From Mucilaginibacter gilvus (lineage in GTDB: Bacteria; Bacteroidota; Bacteroidia; Sphingobacteriales; Sphingobacteriaceae), in contig NZ_SBIW01000007.1 of assembly GCF_004054195.1 (NCBI RefSeq), positions 434,001-498,000 of the forward strand: 64,000 bases of DNA, read 5' to 3'. Of this stretch, positions 32,364 to 42,175 are shown piece by piece. The notes under the pieces were generated by a model that had not been told where the DNA came from, did not search any database, and was given only the letters and a program-made list of their open reading frames with translations. A program made the translations under genes and the position numbers. How positions within the stretch are numbered: position 1 is the stretch's first letter; every line of letters starts with the position of its first letter.

Positions 32364-33698
32364 CTACCTGTGTTTAGTAAACTGTTTCACAATATCATTT
32401 CCGAATGCGAACACCATCAGGGAGATCAATAATACAAAGCCTACTATTTGCGCGCGTTCTAAGAATTTATCGCTAAGTGGTTTTCCTTTTATCATCTCAA
32501 TAAGCAGGAACACGGTGTGCCCGCCATCTAAACCGGGGATAGGCAGCAAATTGGTTAGAGCCAATACCATAGATAGGAAGCCTACCAGGCTCCAGAAACG
32601 AATCCAATCTATGGTGCCACCAAACATTACCGCTATCCCAATTGGGCTGGATATGGCTTTGTTGGCCTTAACCTGGCCGGTAAAGATCTTTTTAATACCT
32701 TTTGCATTGCTGCTGAACATATCCCAGGCTTTGTTTGCACCAACGGGCAAAGCGGCGAAGAAACCATAGTTAATGGTTTTCATTTCGGGAATCACCTCTT
32801 TTTTAGGTCTGTAGAAACCTAACTTACCGGCGGCATCAATTTTAGCAGGCATCATCAATACGGTGTCTTTACGCCTTACCGAAAGTTGCACCTCTTTACT
32901 TTTGTTGGCCTGCAAAACCTCCTGAAATTGGTCAAAGAACGGCACCGGTTTACTGTTAATGGCAATAATACTATCGCCTTTTGTAAGGCCAATTCTCTTA
33001 GCCTCTCCCGAAACCGAATCAACGCTAAACTTACTGCGGGGAATACGGCTGATAAATTCCTCTATCGTATAATCCGATATATCGTTTAGAATGGTAGGCG
33101 GTACTTTTACTTCCAAATGCTGGCTGCCACGCTCAACGCTTAAAACCGTTTTATCGAGCAATACTTTTGAGCTGCTGAGGTCTTCAAAGCGTTCGACGGG
33201 TTTACCGTTTACGGCGGTGATCTTGTCACCAGCCTTTAGGCCCATCTTTTTACCTATAATACCCGGTACTATACCGTATTTGACGTTAGCATTAGGGATA
33301 TAGGTTTCACCGTATTTTATGGTAAGCACCCAAAATATAAATATGCCGACGATGATGTTTACAATGATACCGCCAAGCATTACAATAAGGCGTTGCCAGG
33401 CTGGTTTGGAGCGAAACTCCCAGGGTTGCGGCGGACCGGCCAACTGGTCGGTATCCATCGATTCATCTATCATCCCGGCAATTTTTACGTAGCCGCCCAA
33501 TGGCAGCCAGCCTATGCCGTATTCAACACCCTTGTAGTTAAATTTAAAAAGGCTGAAATTCCAGGCATCAAAGAACAGGTAAAACTTCTCCACTTTTATT
33601 CCGAAAGCCCGGGCGGCTATAAAATGCCCAAACTCATGTAGTATCACTAAAATTGAAAGGCCAAGTATTAATTGGCCGGCCATGATCAATATATCCAT
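32364..33698 (-). CDS. rseP: RIP metalloprotease RseP (site-2 protease)
   Basis: A 444-aa inner-membrane zinc protease that cleaves transmembrane substrates such as anti-sigma factors. The zinc motif HEFGH (H21, E22, H25) lies in the first membrane helix. Two PDZ domains follow (about 120-200 and 205-285), and the third zinc ligand is in LLPIPGLDGGH. C-terminal helices complete the S2P fold. The length matches RseP. It is 6 nt downstream of dxr, the order commonly seen in Bacteroidota and Proteobacteria. The start ATG is at 33696-33698. Confidence 0.96.
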   Translation of the reverse strand: MDILIMAGQLILGLSILVILHEFGHFIAARAFGIKVEKFYLFFDAWNFSLFKFNYKGVEYGIGWLPLGGYVKIAGMIDESMDTDQLAGPPQPWEFRSKPAWQRLIVMLGGIIVNIIVGIFIFWVLTIKYGETYIPNANVKYGIVPGIIGKKMGLKAGDKITAVNGKPVERFEDLSSSKVLLDKTVLSVERGSQHLEVKVPPTILNDISDYTIEEFISRIPRSKFSVDSVSGEAKRIGLTKGDSIIAINSKPVPFFDQFQEVLQANKSKEVQLSVRRKDTVLMMPAKIDAAGKLGFYRPKKEVIPEMKTINYGFFAALPVGANKAWDMFSSNAKGIKKIFTGQVKANKAISSPIGIAVMFGGTIDWIRFWSLVGFLSMVLALTNLLPIPGLDGGHTVFLLIEMIKGKPLSDKFLERAQIVGFVLLISLMVFAFGNDIVKQFTKHR

Positions 33699-33704
33699 TC
33701 GTTA

Positions 33705-34901
33705 TTATTTCTCTTTAAGATCGTATGCCTTTAACGGCATTTGCTTTATTAAATTTTGCGCAAATATGCGTGTTTCTTTATCAGTATTCAAATAGTCGGA
33801 CAGGGTGGGTTGCTCTATATAACCTATATTTGTCATACAGGTTTCAATAATATCGCTCATATCCAAAAAACCGGTATCATTATTCAGGAACGCCGCTACT
33901 GCTATCTCGTTAGCCGCGTTGATGATGCAGGGCATATTCCCTTTACGGTTTAGCGCTTCAAAGGCCAGTTTAAGATTTCGGAAGGTATCCAGATCCGGTT
34001 TCTCGAAGCTGAGATTAGGGTAGTTCACAAAATCAAACCGTTTAAAGTTGTTTTTAACGCGGTTTGGGTAGGATAAGGCATATTGGATAGGCAATTTCAT
34101 ATCGGGCAAACCCATTTGCGCTTTTATAGATCCATCCTCGAATTGTACAAGCGAATGGACAATGGATTGCGGGTGGACAATAACGTCTATCTGATCCGCT
34201 TCCAGGCCGAACAGCCATTTGGCCTCGATAACTTCCAGCCCCTTATTCATTAACGACGCCGAGTCGATGGTTATTTTGGCGCCCATCACCCAGTTGGGGT
34301 GCTTTAGTGCGTGCTCGCGTGTAACGCCAGCCAGAAAATCGGTCGTTTTACCCCTGAATGGCCCGCCCGAAGCTGTAAGGATGATCTTTTCTATCTTATT
34401 ATGCTCTTCACCTGCAAGGCACTGAAAGATGGCCGAGTGCTCGCTGTCTACCGGTAATATCTTAACGTTATGTTCTTTTGCCAACGCTGTAACCAATTCC
34501 CCGGCAACTACCAATGTTTCTTTGTTAGCTAACGCGATATCCTTGCCGGCTTTAATGGCGTTTATGGTGGGCTCTAAGCCTGCAAAGCCAACCATAGCGG
34601 TAAGTACTACATGGATGTCCGGATGGGTTACCATGTCTTTTATAGACTGGTGCCCAGACGAAACCTTTATGGGCAAGTGGGACAAAGCCGCCTTTACCTC
34701 GGCGTATTTAGATTCATCGCAGATGATAGCGTATTCCGGCAGGAACTCGATGGCCTGCTGTATGAGCAGGTAGGCGTTGGAATGGGCGGTAAGCATAAAT
34801 GTGCGAAACATGCCCGGGTTATCCTTAATAACATCCAATGTTTGCGTGCCAATGCTGCCGGTAGAGCCGAGTATGGCTATATTTTTAATGTTGTTGCTCA
34901 A
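33705..34901 (-). CDS. dxr: 1-deoxy-D-xylulose-5-phosphate reductoisomerase
   Basis: Second enzyme of the MEP isoprenoid pathway: NADPH-dependent conversion of DXP to MEP. It has 398 aa. The NADPH-binding start is NIAILGSTGSIGTQTLDVI; the signatures are ALANKETLVVAGE, PVDSEHSAIFQC (metal-binding Asp/Glu), LTASGGPFRG and HPNWVMGAKITIDSASLMNKGLE in two parts, all intact. Translation seems to start at TTG (34899-34901); no upstream ATG fits. It is followed by rseP after 6 nt. No other MEP gene is in the window. Confidence 0.97.
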   Translation of the reverse strand: MSNNIKNIAILGSTGSIGTQTLDVIKDNPGMFRTFMLTAHSNAYLLIQQAIEFLPEYAIICDESKYAEVKAALSHLPIKVSSGHQSIKDMVTHPDIHVVLTAMVGFAGLEPTINAIKAGKDIALANKETLVVAGELVTALAKEHNVKILPVDSEHSAIFQCLAGEEHNKIEKIILTASGGPFRGKTTDFLAGVTREHALKHPNWVMGAKITIDSASLMNKGLEVIEAKWLFGLEADQIDVIVHPQSIVHSLVQFEDGSIKAQMGLPDMKLPIQYALSYPNRVKNNFKRFDFVNYPNLSFEKPDLDTFRNLKLAFEALNRKGNMPCIINAANEIAVAAFLNNDTGFLDMSDIIETCMTNIGYIEQPTLSDYLNTDKETRIFAQNLIKQMPLKAYDLKEK

Positions 34902-34956
34902 TTATAGTATCCTAATACGCCTCAGCTTTTATACAGCTTAAAGACGCTGATTGTTC

Positions 34957-36462
34957 TTAAATGTTACTGATATACGGATTTAATTCGTCCGCAATTTTCC
35001 GGTCGTTTGATAGCCTCGGAACTTTATTCTGGCCGCCCAGTTTCCCCTGGCTGCGCATATAATTGATAAAGGTATCTTTTTTTAAACTGCGGATAACCAA
35101 AGGCTGTAAAATGTTTCCTTCGATCAGATCTAAATAGTAAATGTTTTTCTTTTGGAGGGCCTTGTCAACTTTTAACGCAAATGTCTTAACATCTTTTGGC
35201 TCTCTGCCAAATTCTATAAACCACTCGTGATAGGGTAACTCGCCCGCAGCGGGTGTTACCTGCGGCGCGACGGTAAACTCAATTACATCCACACCTTCTT
35301 CGGCGGCTACGCCCATTAGCGACTGTTCTACCTCTTCGCCTATTACGTGTTCGCCAAAGGCTGATATGTAATGTTTAATACGACCCGTAACCGCAATTTT
35401 ATAAGGGTTTTTAGATACGAATTTAATGGTGTCGCCCAAACTGTAGCCCCATAAACCCGCGCTTGTATTGAGGATAAGTGCGTAGTTGCGTTCCAGTTCC
35501 ACATCTTTCAGGTTGATGCGGGTTGGGTTATCATTAAAAAATTCATCGCTGGGGATAAATTCGTAAAATATTCCTGCATCTACCATCAATAGTAAGCCCT
35601 TTTCCTTTTGCGAATCCTGGAAAGCGATAAAACCTTCGGAAGCGGGGTAAGTTTCTATCGAATCTATTTTGGTGCCGATAACTTCCTCCATACGGGCGCG
35701 GTAGGGTTCGTAGTTTACGCCGCCATGCACAAAAAGTTTAAAGTTTGGAAAGATATCCTTAACCTTTTTACCGCCCGATACCGCCGAAAGCCTGTCAAAA
35801 TACATCTGGCACCATGGCGGTATGCCTGATATCAGTCGCATATCCTCTTTAACGGTTTCCTGCACAATGGCATCTACCTTTTGCTCCCAGTCTTCAATAC
35901 AATTGGTTTCGTAAGATGGCAGTCTGTTTTTTTGCAGGTACCCTGGTACATGGTGCGCCACAATGCCCGATAGGCGACCTACAGCAATGCCTTCCTTTTC
36001 ACTTAGCACAGGGCTACCCTGTAAAAATATCATTTTACCATCCACAAAATCGGCCTTCCCCGTTTCGTGGATGTAACTTAGTAAAGCATTACGCGCGGCT
36101 TTAATATGCTCGGGCATACTTTCTTTGGAAATGGGAATATATTTTACCCCAGAGGTAGTGCCCGATGTTTTGGCGAGATAAGCTGGTTTCCCAGGCCAAA
36201 GCACATTGGCTTCGCCTTTGGTTACGCGTTCAATGTAGGGGCGAAGTTCCTCATAATCGCGCACGGGGACTTGTTTTTTGAAATCTTCGTAGCTGTTGAT
36301 GGAACCGAAGTTATGGTCGGTACCGAAAGCCGTGCCTTTGGCATCGTGAATTAAATTGCTGAAAGTTTTCTGCTGAAGAGCTACCGCGTTTTGGCGGATC
36401 TGGTTTAGCTGCCGGTTAACAAAAAAGGCGAATGCCTTGCTTAGTGCTGCTTTTAAACCCAT
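34957..36462 (-). CDS. GH3-family acyl-adenylating enzyme
   Basis: A 501-aa member of the GH3 family, named for plant auxin/jasmonate amido synthetases of the ANL superfamily. The ATP-binding P-loop-like motif is AKTSGTTSGVKYIPIS. Further family segments are INSYEDFKKQVPVRDYE near the N-terminus, ETYPASEGFIAFQD in the middle and the hinge TGRIKHYISAFGEHV. Bacterial members are widespread, but their acyl and amine substrates are generally unknown. It sits 2 nt after a membrane-protein gene, in a run with glycosyltransferases and upstream of dxr, so a role in lipid or envelope chemistry is possible. Confidence 0.92.
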   Translation of the reverse strand: MGLKAALSKAFAFFVNRQLNQIRQNAVALQQKTFSNLIHDAKGTAFGTDHNFGSINSYEDFKKQVPVRDYEELRPYIERVTKGEANVLWPGKPAYLAKTSGTTSGVKYIPISKESMPEHIKAARNALLSYIHETGKADFVDGKMIFLQGSPVLSEKEGIAVGRLSGIVAHHVPGYLQKNRLPSYETNCIEDWEQKVDAIVQETVKEDMRLISGIPPWCQMYFDRLSAVSGGKKVKDIFPNFKLFVHGGVNYEPYRARMEEVIGTKIDSIETYPASEGFIAFQDSQKEKGLLLMVDAGIFYEFIPSDEFFNDNPTRINLKDVELERNYALILNTSAGLWGYSLGDTIKFVSKNPYKIAVTGRIKHYISAFGEHVIGEEVEQSLMGVAAEEGVDVIEFTVAPQVTPAAGELPYHEWFIEFGREPKDVKTFALKVDKALQKKNIYYLDLIEGNILQPLVIRSLKKDTFINYMRSQGKLGGQNKVPRLSNDRKIADELNPYISNI

Positions 36463-36464
36463 AA

Positions 36465-37166
36465 TTAATTGGTTTCGGCAACATCATCGTCCACATCCAA
36501 GTGGCTGTAAACCAGTTTGCGATATGTCACCGCTAAAATGATGTTTACAATAGGTATCACCAGTATAAAGCCTACTATGGTTGAGGAAGCAATAACGGCT
36601 AAAACCTCTACCACAATAAACAAGATAAAATATTTTACAATATTTCCCTTCATCAACCCAAAACTTTGCGCCACCGATTCAAACGGACCCGAGTGATCGT
36701 CCACAATAAAGCAGGTACACAGCGGGAAGTAAAATAAAATGAAGAACTGCGAGATGTAGAACTCCATAATGCCTAAAACGTATTTGGTCATTCCGTCATT
36801 CAGTTTTTCTACACCTTTAGAAAGGAATACAATTAGCGCGCTGATGGTTAATAACAAGGTTAGATAGCTACCAACCATTTTGAAAGATGGGATTATATCC
36901 TTCATGCTAAATTCGTGGTAGGCGTTATCCATCAGCTTGAATATTAGTTTTACAAAAGCTAAAAAGTTATAACTGATGATGATAAGCAATACAAAAAAAA
37001 CAATAAGCCCGATGGTTGAGTTCGCCGTAAAAAAGTAGATCCAAAAGATAAGGAAGGCCATCACCAACAGCGACAAAATAGAGTAAACGCTGATAACGGC
37101 GAAATTCTTTTTGAGAATATACCAGGATGTTTTTAAAGTCTCGGAAACAGAAAAAGGGTGGTACAT
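36465..37166 (-). CDS. Polytopic membrane protein, unknown function
   Basis: A 233-aa protein with about five or six hydrophobic helices and a short N-terminal region (MYHPFSVSETLKTSWYILK) typical of DUF975/GDPD-membrane-domain-like proteins, where a Trp-containing amphipathic helix precedes a bundle. The C-terminal tail is acidic (LDVDDDVAETN). No catalytic motif is visible. It is 9 nt downstream of a GT2 gene and 2 nt upstream of the GH3 gene, so it belongs to this operon; it may be a transporter-like or scaffold component. Confidence 0.75.
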   Translation of the reverse strand: MYHPFSVSETLKTSWYILKKNFAVISVYSILSLLVMAFLIFWIYFFTANSTIGLIVFFVLLIIISYNFLAFVKLIFKLMDNAYHEFSMKDIIPSFKMVGSYLTLLLTISALIVFLSKGVEKLNDGMTKYVLGIMEFYISQFFILFYFPLCTCFIVDDHSGPFESVAQSFGLMKGNIVKYFILFIVVEVLAVIASSTIVGFILVIPIVNIILAVTYRKLVYSHLDVDDDVAETN

Positions 37167-37175
37167 GCTATGTTA

Positions 37176-38144
37176 TTATGATCTTTTTAAAACTACCCGC
37201 TTCCAATAATCCTGCATAAATCCTAACCCATAAGCAGTAAGTTGGGTAAAGGCAGCTATTATGCTCAAAAATGCAATTTTTGCCGATTTGTTTTTCCACC
37301 ACGAGTGAAAAAATATCAACAAAATAATAAGGCCTACTATAGTATTACACAATATAGCTATAAGCCATCCAAATATGTTAGCAATAAGTGTGAATATTAA
37401 CCCAAGCGTAAACACCGCCGGGAAAAAATGCACAACCTTCAACTGATCGGGGAAAAACTTATAAACGTTGATCCTTGCCCGGCCAAAGAAATGGAGCTGC
37501 TTAAAGAATTTTACAAAATCGGTACGGCGCTTATGATAAACAATAGCGTCAGGTATCAGGCCTATTTTATAACCTAAGGAATGGATGCGGATACTATATT
37601 CAATATCCTCGCCGAGGCGGGTAATAATAAAGCCGCCTGCGTTCTCCCACACCTTGCGCGATATGCCCATATTAAAGCTGCGCGGATGAAACTGGCCAAT
37701 CCCTTTTTTATTGCCACGGATACCGCCGGTAGTAAAAGGGGAAGTCATGCTGTAGCTGATGGCTTTTTGTACAGGAGTAAATGAAGGGTGTGCTCCATCC
37801 GGTCCGCCGTAGGCGTCCAGCCAGTTCTCATTCAACGAATCGTTTACAATTTGCAGGTAATTGTGCGGAATGAGGCAATCCGAATCAAATATGATAAAGT
37901 AGTCGCCCATAGCACGCTCAAACCCAAAGTTGCGGGTAAAGCCCTGGCCTTCGTTCGCTTTCTCAAAGTATTTTAAGTCGAGCCTGTCGGCGTAGCTTTT
38001 TACAATGTCCTCCGCCCGCTTAGTGGAACCATCCTCAATAACCAATACCTCAAACTGTTTATAAGTTTGCAGGGTAAGCGTGCCCAGCAATTCGCTGATC
38101 TCCTGCGGGCGGTTATATAAAGGGATAATGATGGAAAAAAACAT
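37176..38144 (-). CDS. Glycosyltransferase family 2
   Basis: A 322-aa GT-A enzyme. Motifs are FSIIIPLYNRPQEISELL, VIEDGSTKRAEDI, NEGQGFTRNFG and FIIFDSDCLI (DSD, the DxD motif). HPRSFNMGISRKVWENAGG and RLGEDIEYSIRIHSLGYK supply the acceptor site and catalytic ED. Two or three C-terminal hydrophobic helices (about 235-300) suggest membrane attachment. It lies between another GT2 gene and the membrane/GH3 genes on the minus strand. The donor and acceptor are unknown. Confidence 0.9.
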   Translation of the reverse strand: MFFSIIIPLYNRPQEISELLGTLTLQTYKQFEVLVIEDGSTKRAEDIVKSYADRLDLKYFEKANEGQGFTRNFGFERAMGDYFIIFDSDCLIPHNYLQIVNDSLNENWLDAYGGPDGAHPSFTPVQKAISYSMTSPFTTGGIRGNKKGIGQFHPRSFNMGISRKVWENAGGFIITRLGEDIEYSIRIHSLGYKIGLIPDAIVYHKRRTDFVKFFKQLHFFGRARINVYKFFPDQLKVVHFFPAVFTLGLIFTLIANIFGWLIAILCNTIVGLIILLIFFHSWWKNKSAKIAFLSIIAAFTQLTAYGLGFMQDYWKRVVLKRS

Positions 38145-38217
38145 TTAGCTAATTAGATGATTTGGCAATTTGAAGATTTGAAAATGAAAAACCCAATATT
38201 TTCAAATTAACGCATTT

Positions 38218-39168
38218 TCAAATTGAGTCTTCAATTTGATATTTATTGCGTTCGGGTGCGTTGCGCGAAACCAGTTCCGCAACAAAGCCGGTTAAAAACA
38301 ACTGCGAACCTAATATGATGGCAACAAGGGCAAGGTAAAATAATGGATTATCGGTGATGTCGCGATAGTGCAGGCCGTGTGCTATCAGGTATAGTTTTTC
38401 GCTGATGATCCATATCGCAATGAACAATCCTGTTAAAAAACTCAACGTACCCATCATACCAAAAAAGTGCATGGGCCGTTTGCCAAATTTGCCTACGAAA
38501 AATATCGAAAGAAGATCTAAAAACCCGTTTACAAAGCGGCTCATGCCGAATTTGGTTTTGCCATATTTACGGGCACGGTGCTCCACTACCTGTTCGCCAA
38601 TTTTGGTGAAGCCCGCCCATTTGGCCAGCACGGGTATATAGCGGTGCATTTCGCCGTAAACCTCTATGTTTTTTACAACTGCCTTACGGTAGGCCTTTAA
38701 GCCGCAGTTAAAATCGTGCAGGTTGGGGATGCCACTCATTTTGCGGGTAGCGGCGTTAAATAATTTGGTCGGGAGTGTTTTGCTAAGTGGGTCGTAACGC
38801 TTTGCTTTCCAACCAGATACCAAATCGTAGTTATCCTGGGTGATACGGCGGTAAAGGCCTGGAATTTCATCGGGGCTGTCCTGCAGATCGGCATCCATCG
38901 TAATCACAACATCGCCCTTAGTAGCCTCAAAGCCAATATTAAGCGCGGCAGATTTGCCATAATTGCGCCTGAATTTAATTCCCCTGATATGCGGGTTACC
39001 ATCCTTAAGCTTCACGATCATATCCCAGGATCCGTCGCTACTGCCATCGTCAATTAAAATTATCTCGTAACTAAAACGGTTCTCGGCCATTACCTTGCTT
39101 ATCCACGAGGTAAGCTCAGGTAAGGATTCAACTTCATCATACAGCGGTACTACAACAGATATATCCAT
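38218..39168 (-). CDS. Polyprenol-phosphate glycosyltransferase, GT2 (DPM/GtrB-like)
   Basis: A 316-aa enzyme. The N-terminal GT2 domain has SVVVPLYDEVESLPEL, LIDDGSSDGSW, RRNYGKSAALNIGF and MDADLQDSPDEIP, the signature of dolichyl/undecaprenyl-phosphate sugar transferases. HRYIPVLAKWAG and ARKYGKTKFGMSRF are also typical. Two C-terminal membrane helices follow (about 235-258 and 275-298). It probably loads a single sugar onto undecaprenyl phosphate for transfer outside the membrane (glycan decoration). It is first in a minus-strand run toward rseP. The gap to the next gene contains an AT-rich imperfect hairpin. Confidence 0.92.
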   Translation of the reverse strand: MDISVVVPLYDEVESLPELTSWISKVMAENRFSYEIILIDDGSSDGSWDMIVKLKDGNPHIRGIKFRRNYGKSAALNIGFEATKGDVVITMDADLQDSPDEIPGLYRRITQDNYDLVSGWKAKRYDPLSKTLPTKLFNAATRKMSGIPNLHDFNCGLKAYRKAVVKNIEVYGEMHRYIPVLAKWAGFTKIGEQVVEHRARKYGKTKFGMSRFVNGFLDLLSIFFVGKFGKRPMHFFGMMGTLSFLTGLFIAIWIISEKLYLIAHGLHYRDITDNPLFYLALVAIILGSQLFLTGFVAELVSRNAPERNKYQIEDSI

Positions 39169-39328
39169 TTATCAGGAAAAAGAAAATGCTCGGGTCGCTC
39201 AAATCAGCGAAACAGGCTTACTGCAAAAATATAAAAAATAGGCAAGGGTTTAACGCCGATGTTTAGATAATCGCATACTCGTTTCCGAAAAAACAATATA
39301 TTAGCTTTTAAATCATCCGTCTAAAAAA

Positions 39329-41929
39329 ATGAAAATATACCACAAAGCCCTTTTGCTCTTGCTATCCGTTTGTACTTATACGGCAAACGCGCAAAATACC
39401 GATAAACCTGCACCTAAATACGATCAGCATAAGGTGTTCAGTCCGCTGTTCTATCCCGAAAAAGGTAACATATACCGCTCCGCTTCGGGTTCGCCGGGTG
39501 CTAAATACTGGCAAAACCATGCCGATTACAAGATAGACGTAACGCTTGATACCCTGAAGCACCGGTTAAGCGGCAGCGTTATTATCACTTACACCAACAA
39601 CAGCCCGGATGGACTCGACTTTTTGTGGCTGCAATTAGATCAGAACATCCTCCGCGAGGATTCACGCGCGCAGGCCACAACGGTGGTGGGCGGCGGTCGT
39701 TTTGCCAATAATGGTTTTACTAAAGGGTACGAGTTAAAAGGCGTAACCATTTTAAATAAAGGCAAAGCCGAGAAGGCCAATTACCTGGTGAATGATACCC
39801 GGATGCAGATAAAGCTGAAAGATACGTTGCGTGCTAACGGTACCAAGATCCAGTTTAAAATAGATTACGCTTACGATGTATCCGAGTATGGTACAGACCG
39901 TACCGGCCGTTTAAAAACACCGCAGGGCTGGATCTACGATATTGCCCAATGGTACCCGCGTATGGAAGTTTACGATGATGTAAGCGGCTGGAACACCATT
40001 CCTTATTTAGGAGCGTCTGAGTTTTACCTAGAGTATGGCAATTTTGACTACACCATTACCGCGCCGGCAAGCCTGGTGCTGGTAGGTTCGGGTGAGTTGC
40101 TTAACCCAACAGAAGTGCTTACACCAACCGCGTTAAAACGCCTTGCTTTGGCCAAAGCCAGTGATAAAACCGTGATGATAAAAGATTCGGCAGAAGTGGT
40201 TGGCGGCAACGCTTATGTGAAAAAGCCAACGCTTACCTGGCACTTCTTCTGCAAGAACGCCCGCGATATAGCCTGGGCAGCATCAAAAGCATTTGTTTGG
40301 GATGCGGCACGCATCAACCTGTCTAACGGTAAAAAGGCTTTGGCGCAATCGGTTTACCCGGTGGCCAGCGGTGGCAAAGCTGCTTATGGCCGATCAACCG
40401 AATATGTTAAAGCTTCGATAGAACTATACTCGGGCAAATGGTTTGAATATACTTACCCGGTTGCTACAAACGTTGGCGGCCCTGTAAGCGGTATGGAATA
40501 CCCGGGCATTGTGTTTTGCAGCCATCAAAGCCAGGGCGGCGGTTTATGGGAAGTTACCAACCACGAGTTTGGTCACAACTGGTTCCCGATGATAGTTGGG
40601 TCTAACGAGCGCAAATACGCCTGGATGGACGAAGGCTTTAATACCTTTATTAATAAGGTGGATACCAAAGTATTTAACAAAGGCGAATATTATACCAAAG
40701 AGGATATCCAGGCAGGTGCTTCTTATAACTTTAGCGCGACCGCTGACGCGATAATGAACACCCCTGATGTAATACAAACCGACTTTTTAGGTGTGGCCGC
40801 TTACGAAAAACCGGCCATGGGGCTTACCATTCTGCGCGAGCAGATCCTTGGCGAAGAGCGTTTTGATTTTGCTTTTCGCACGTATATTAAGCGTTGGGCA
40901 TTTAAGCATCCCACCCCATGGGACTTTTTTCACAGCATGGATAACGCCGCAGGCGAGGACCTGAGCTGGTTTTGGAACGAGTGGTTTCTGCAAACCTGGA
41001 AGCTTGACCAGGGATTGAAAGAAATAAACTATACAGATAACGACCCTGCGAAAGGGGCGTTAATAACCATTGAGAACCTGGGAGAAATGGCCCTGCCTGT
41101 AACTGCCTTTGTGATGGAGGAAAACGGCAAAAGCAGCACTATAAAATTACCTGCCGAAATATGGCAGCGCGGTAATACCTGGACTTTCCCGTATAAATCA
41201 ACATCCAAAATAACCTACGTAACCTTAGACCCGGATCATTTGCTGCCCGATGTAAACCCGGATAATAATTCCTTAAGCGGGCAGTTGGTTGCAAAAGGCA
41301 AAACAGCGGCGGATATTATCAATGCCTACATCAGCGCAGTTGGCGGCGAGGGTAAACTTAAAGATGTTAAAGATTTAACGGTTAATTCCGACGGAACATT
41401 CCAAGGTGTTGGTATTAAAATGACGGCCAAATACAAAACGCCAGATAAGTTTTTTCTTAACATCATCGCACCATCGTACAATAACTTTGTGCTCAATAAC
41501 ATTATAATTAATGGCGACAGCATCAGGATGAAGCAGTTTAACAACGATGCACCGGTTAGTAAAGAAGAAAACCCGCGGGTAAGAAACCGATACAAGCTTT
41601 TCCCTGAACTGGATTACGGCAAAGCCGGCTATAAACTGGAGTTAGCTCCCGAAATGCAGGTGGTTGATAATCAGCTGGTGTATTTGGTTAGCATCACCAA
41701 CCCGGATGGTGTTCGTGTAAAACACTACTACGACCCTAAAACAGGCTTCAAAGTAAAACGCGTAACCGATGTGCCCGGCGGTACGCCGTCATCGTATAGC
41801 GACTACCGTGGTATTGCCACGGGTATAAAAATACCATTCGCCGAAAAAACTTCGGTAGGCGGTGTTGCAGCGGACTTTAAAGTGACCGATGCCGTTGTGA
41901 ACAGTAATATAAGTAGCGACGATTTTTAA
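39329..41929 (+). CDS. Secreted M1-family metallopeptidase
   Basis: An 866-aa aminopeptidase-N-like zinc protease with signal peptide [22 protein letters not shown]. The gluzincin motif HEFGH is at H412/E413/H416 with the third ligand E435 (HExxH-x18-[10 protein letters not shown]). The exopeptidase motif GxMEN appears as VSGMEYPG, with Tyr for Asn, as in many Bacteroidota members. The C-terminal 200 residues form an extra domain (from about 650) resembling outer-membrane lipoprotein-carrier-like sheets ([18 protein letters not shown]). It is monocistronic and followed by a strong terminator. Confidence 0.93.
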   Translation: MKIYHKALLLLLSVCTYTANAQNTDKPAPKYDQHKVFSPLFYPEKGNIYRSASGSPGAKYWQNHADYKIDVTLDTLKHRLSGSVIITYTNNSPDGLDFLWLQLDQNILREDSRAQATTVVGGGRFANNGFTKGYELKGVTILNKGKAEKANYLVNDTRMQIKLKDTLRANGTKIQFKIDYAYDVSEYGTDRTGRLKTPQGWIYDIAQWYPRMEVYDDVSGWNTIPYLGASEFYLEYGNFDYTITAPASLVLVGSGELLNPTEVLTPTALKRLALAKASDKTVMIKDSAEVVGGNAYVKKPTLTWHFFCKNARDIAWAASKAFVWDAARINLSNGKKALAQSVYPVASGGKAAYGRSTEYVKASIELYSGKWFEYTYPVATNVGGPVSGMEYPGIVFCSHQSQGGGLWEVTNHEFGHNWFPMIVGSNERKYAWMDEGFNTFINKVDTKVFNKGEYYTKEDIQAGASYNFSATADAIMNTPDVIQTDFLGVAAYEKPAMGLTILREQILGEERFDFAFRTYIKRWAFKHPTPWDFFHSMDNAAGEDLSWFWNEWFLQTWKLDQGLKEINYTDNDPAKGALITIENLGEMALPVTAFVMEENGKSSTIKLPAEIWQRGNTWTFPYKSTSKITYVTLDPDHLLPDVNPDNNSLSGQLVAKGKTAADIINAYISAVGGEGKLKDVKDLTVNSDGTFQGVGIKMTAKYKTPDKFFLNIIAPSYNNFVLNNIIINGDSIRMKQFNNDAPVSKEENPRVRNRYKLFPELDYGKAGYKLELAPEMQVVDNQLVYLVSITNPDGVRVKHYYDPKTGFKVKRVTDVPGGTPSSYSDYRGIATGIKIPFAEKTSVGGVAADFKVTDAVVNSNISSDDF

Positions 41930-41952
41930 ATAAGATATACTAAATGCAATGC

Positions 41953-41987
41953 AAAACGGCCCGACTTGAAAAGTTTTGGGCCGTTTT
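41953..41987 (+). terminator. Terminator after M1 peptidase
   Basis: AAAACGGCCC (41953-41962) pairs perfectly with GGGCCGTTTT (41978-41987), with an inner ACTT/AAGT stem, ending in TTTTG. Confidence 0.8.
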
Positions 41988-42173
41988 GTGATAGAGAAAG
42001 ATGGAAGCTTATCCAACTTTAAGGTTTTAAGATCTCCCGGTGAAAGTTTAAGTAACGAAGCAATTCGCGTTATGAAAGAATCACCGCCGTGGAATCCGGG
42101 ACTTCAAGATGGTAAGCCAGTTAGGGTTCAATACTCTATACCCGTTGCATTTACACTGGCAACCGAAGAGTAA
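41976..42173 (+). pseudogene. Truncated TonB C-terminal domain
   Basis: The frame encodes FVIEKDGSLSNFKVLRSPGE, then LSNEAIRVMKESPPWNPG and a PVRVQYSIPVAFTL end, a very good match to the middle and end of the TonB C-terminal domain. The usual first strand, proline-rich spacer and membrane anchor are missing. The frame opens inside the terminator hairpin of the M1 peptidase gene; the only starts are TTG 41976 and GTG 41988. It is therefore most likely the 3' remnant of an energy transducer gene. It ends 2 nt from the convergent mqo stop. Confidence 0.7.
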
Positions 42174-42175
42174 GC

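Noticed and set aside
38170..38232. Long AT-rich hairpin between two GT2 genes as terminator
   Set aside because: Pairing is imperfect and it extends into the coding end of the upstream GT2; could be a simple AT-repeat, so not listed as a feature.
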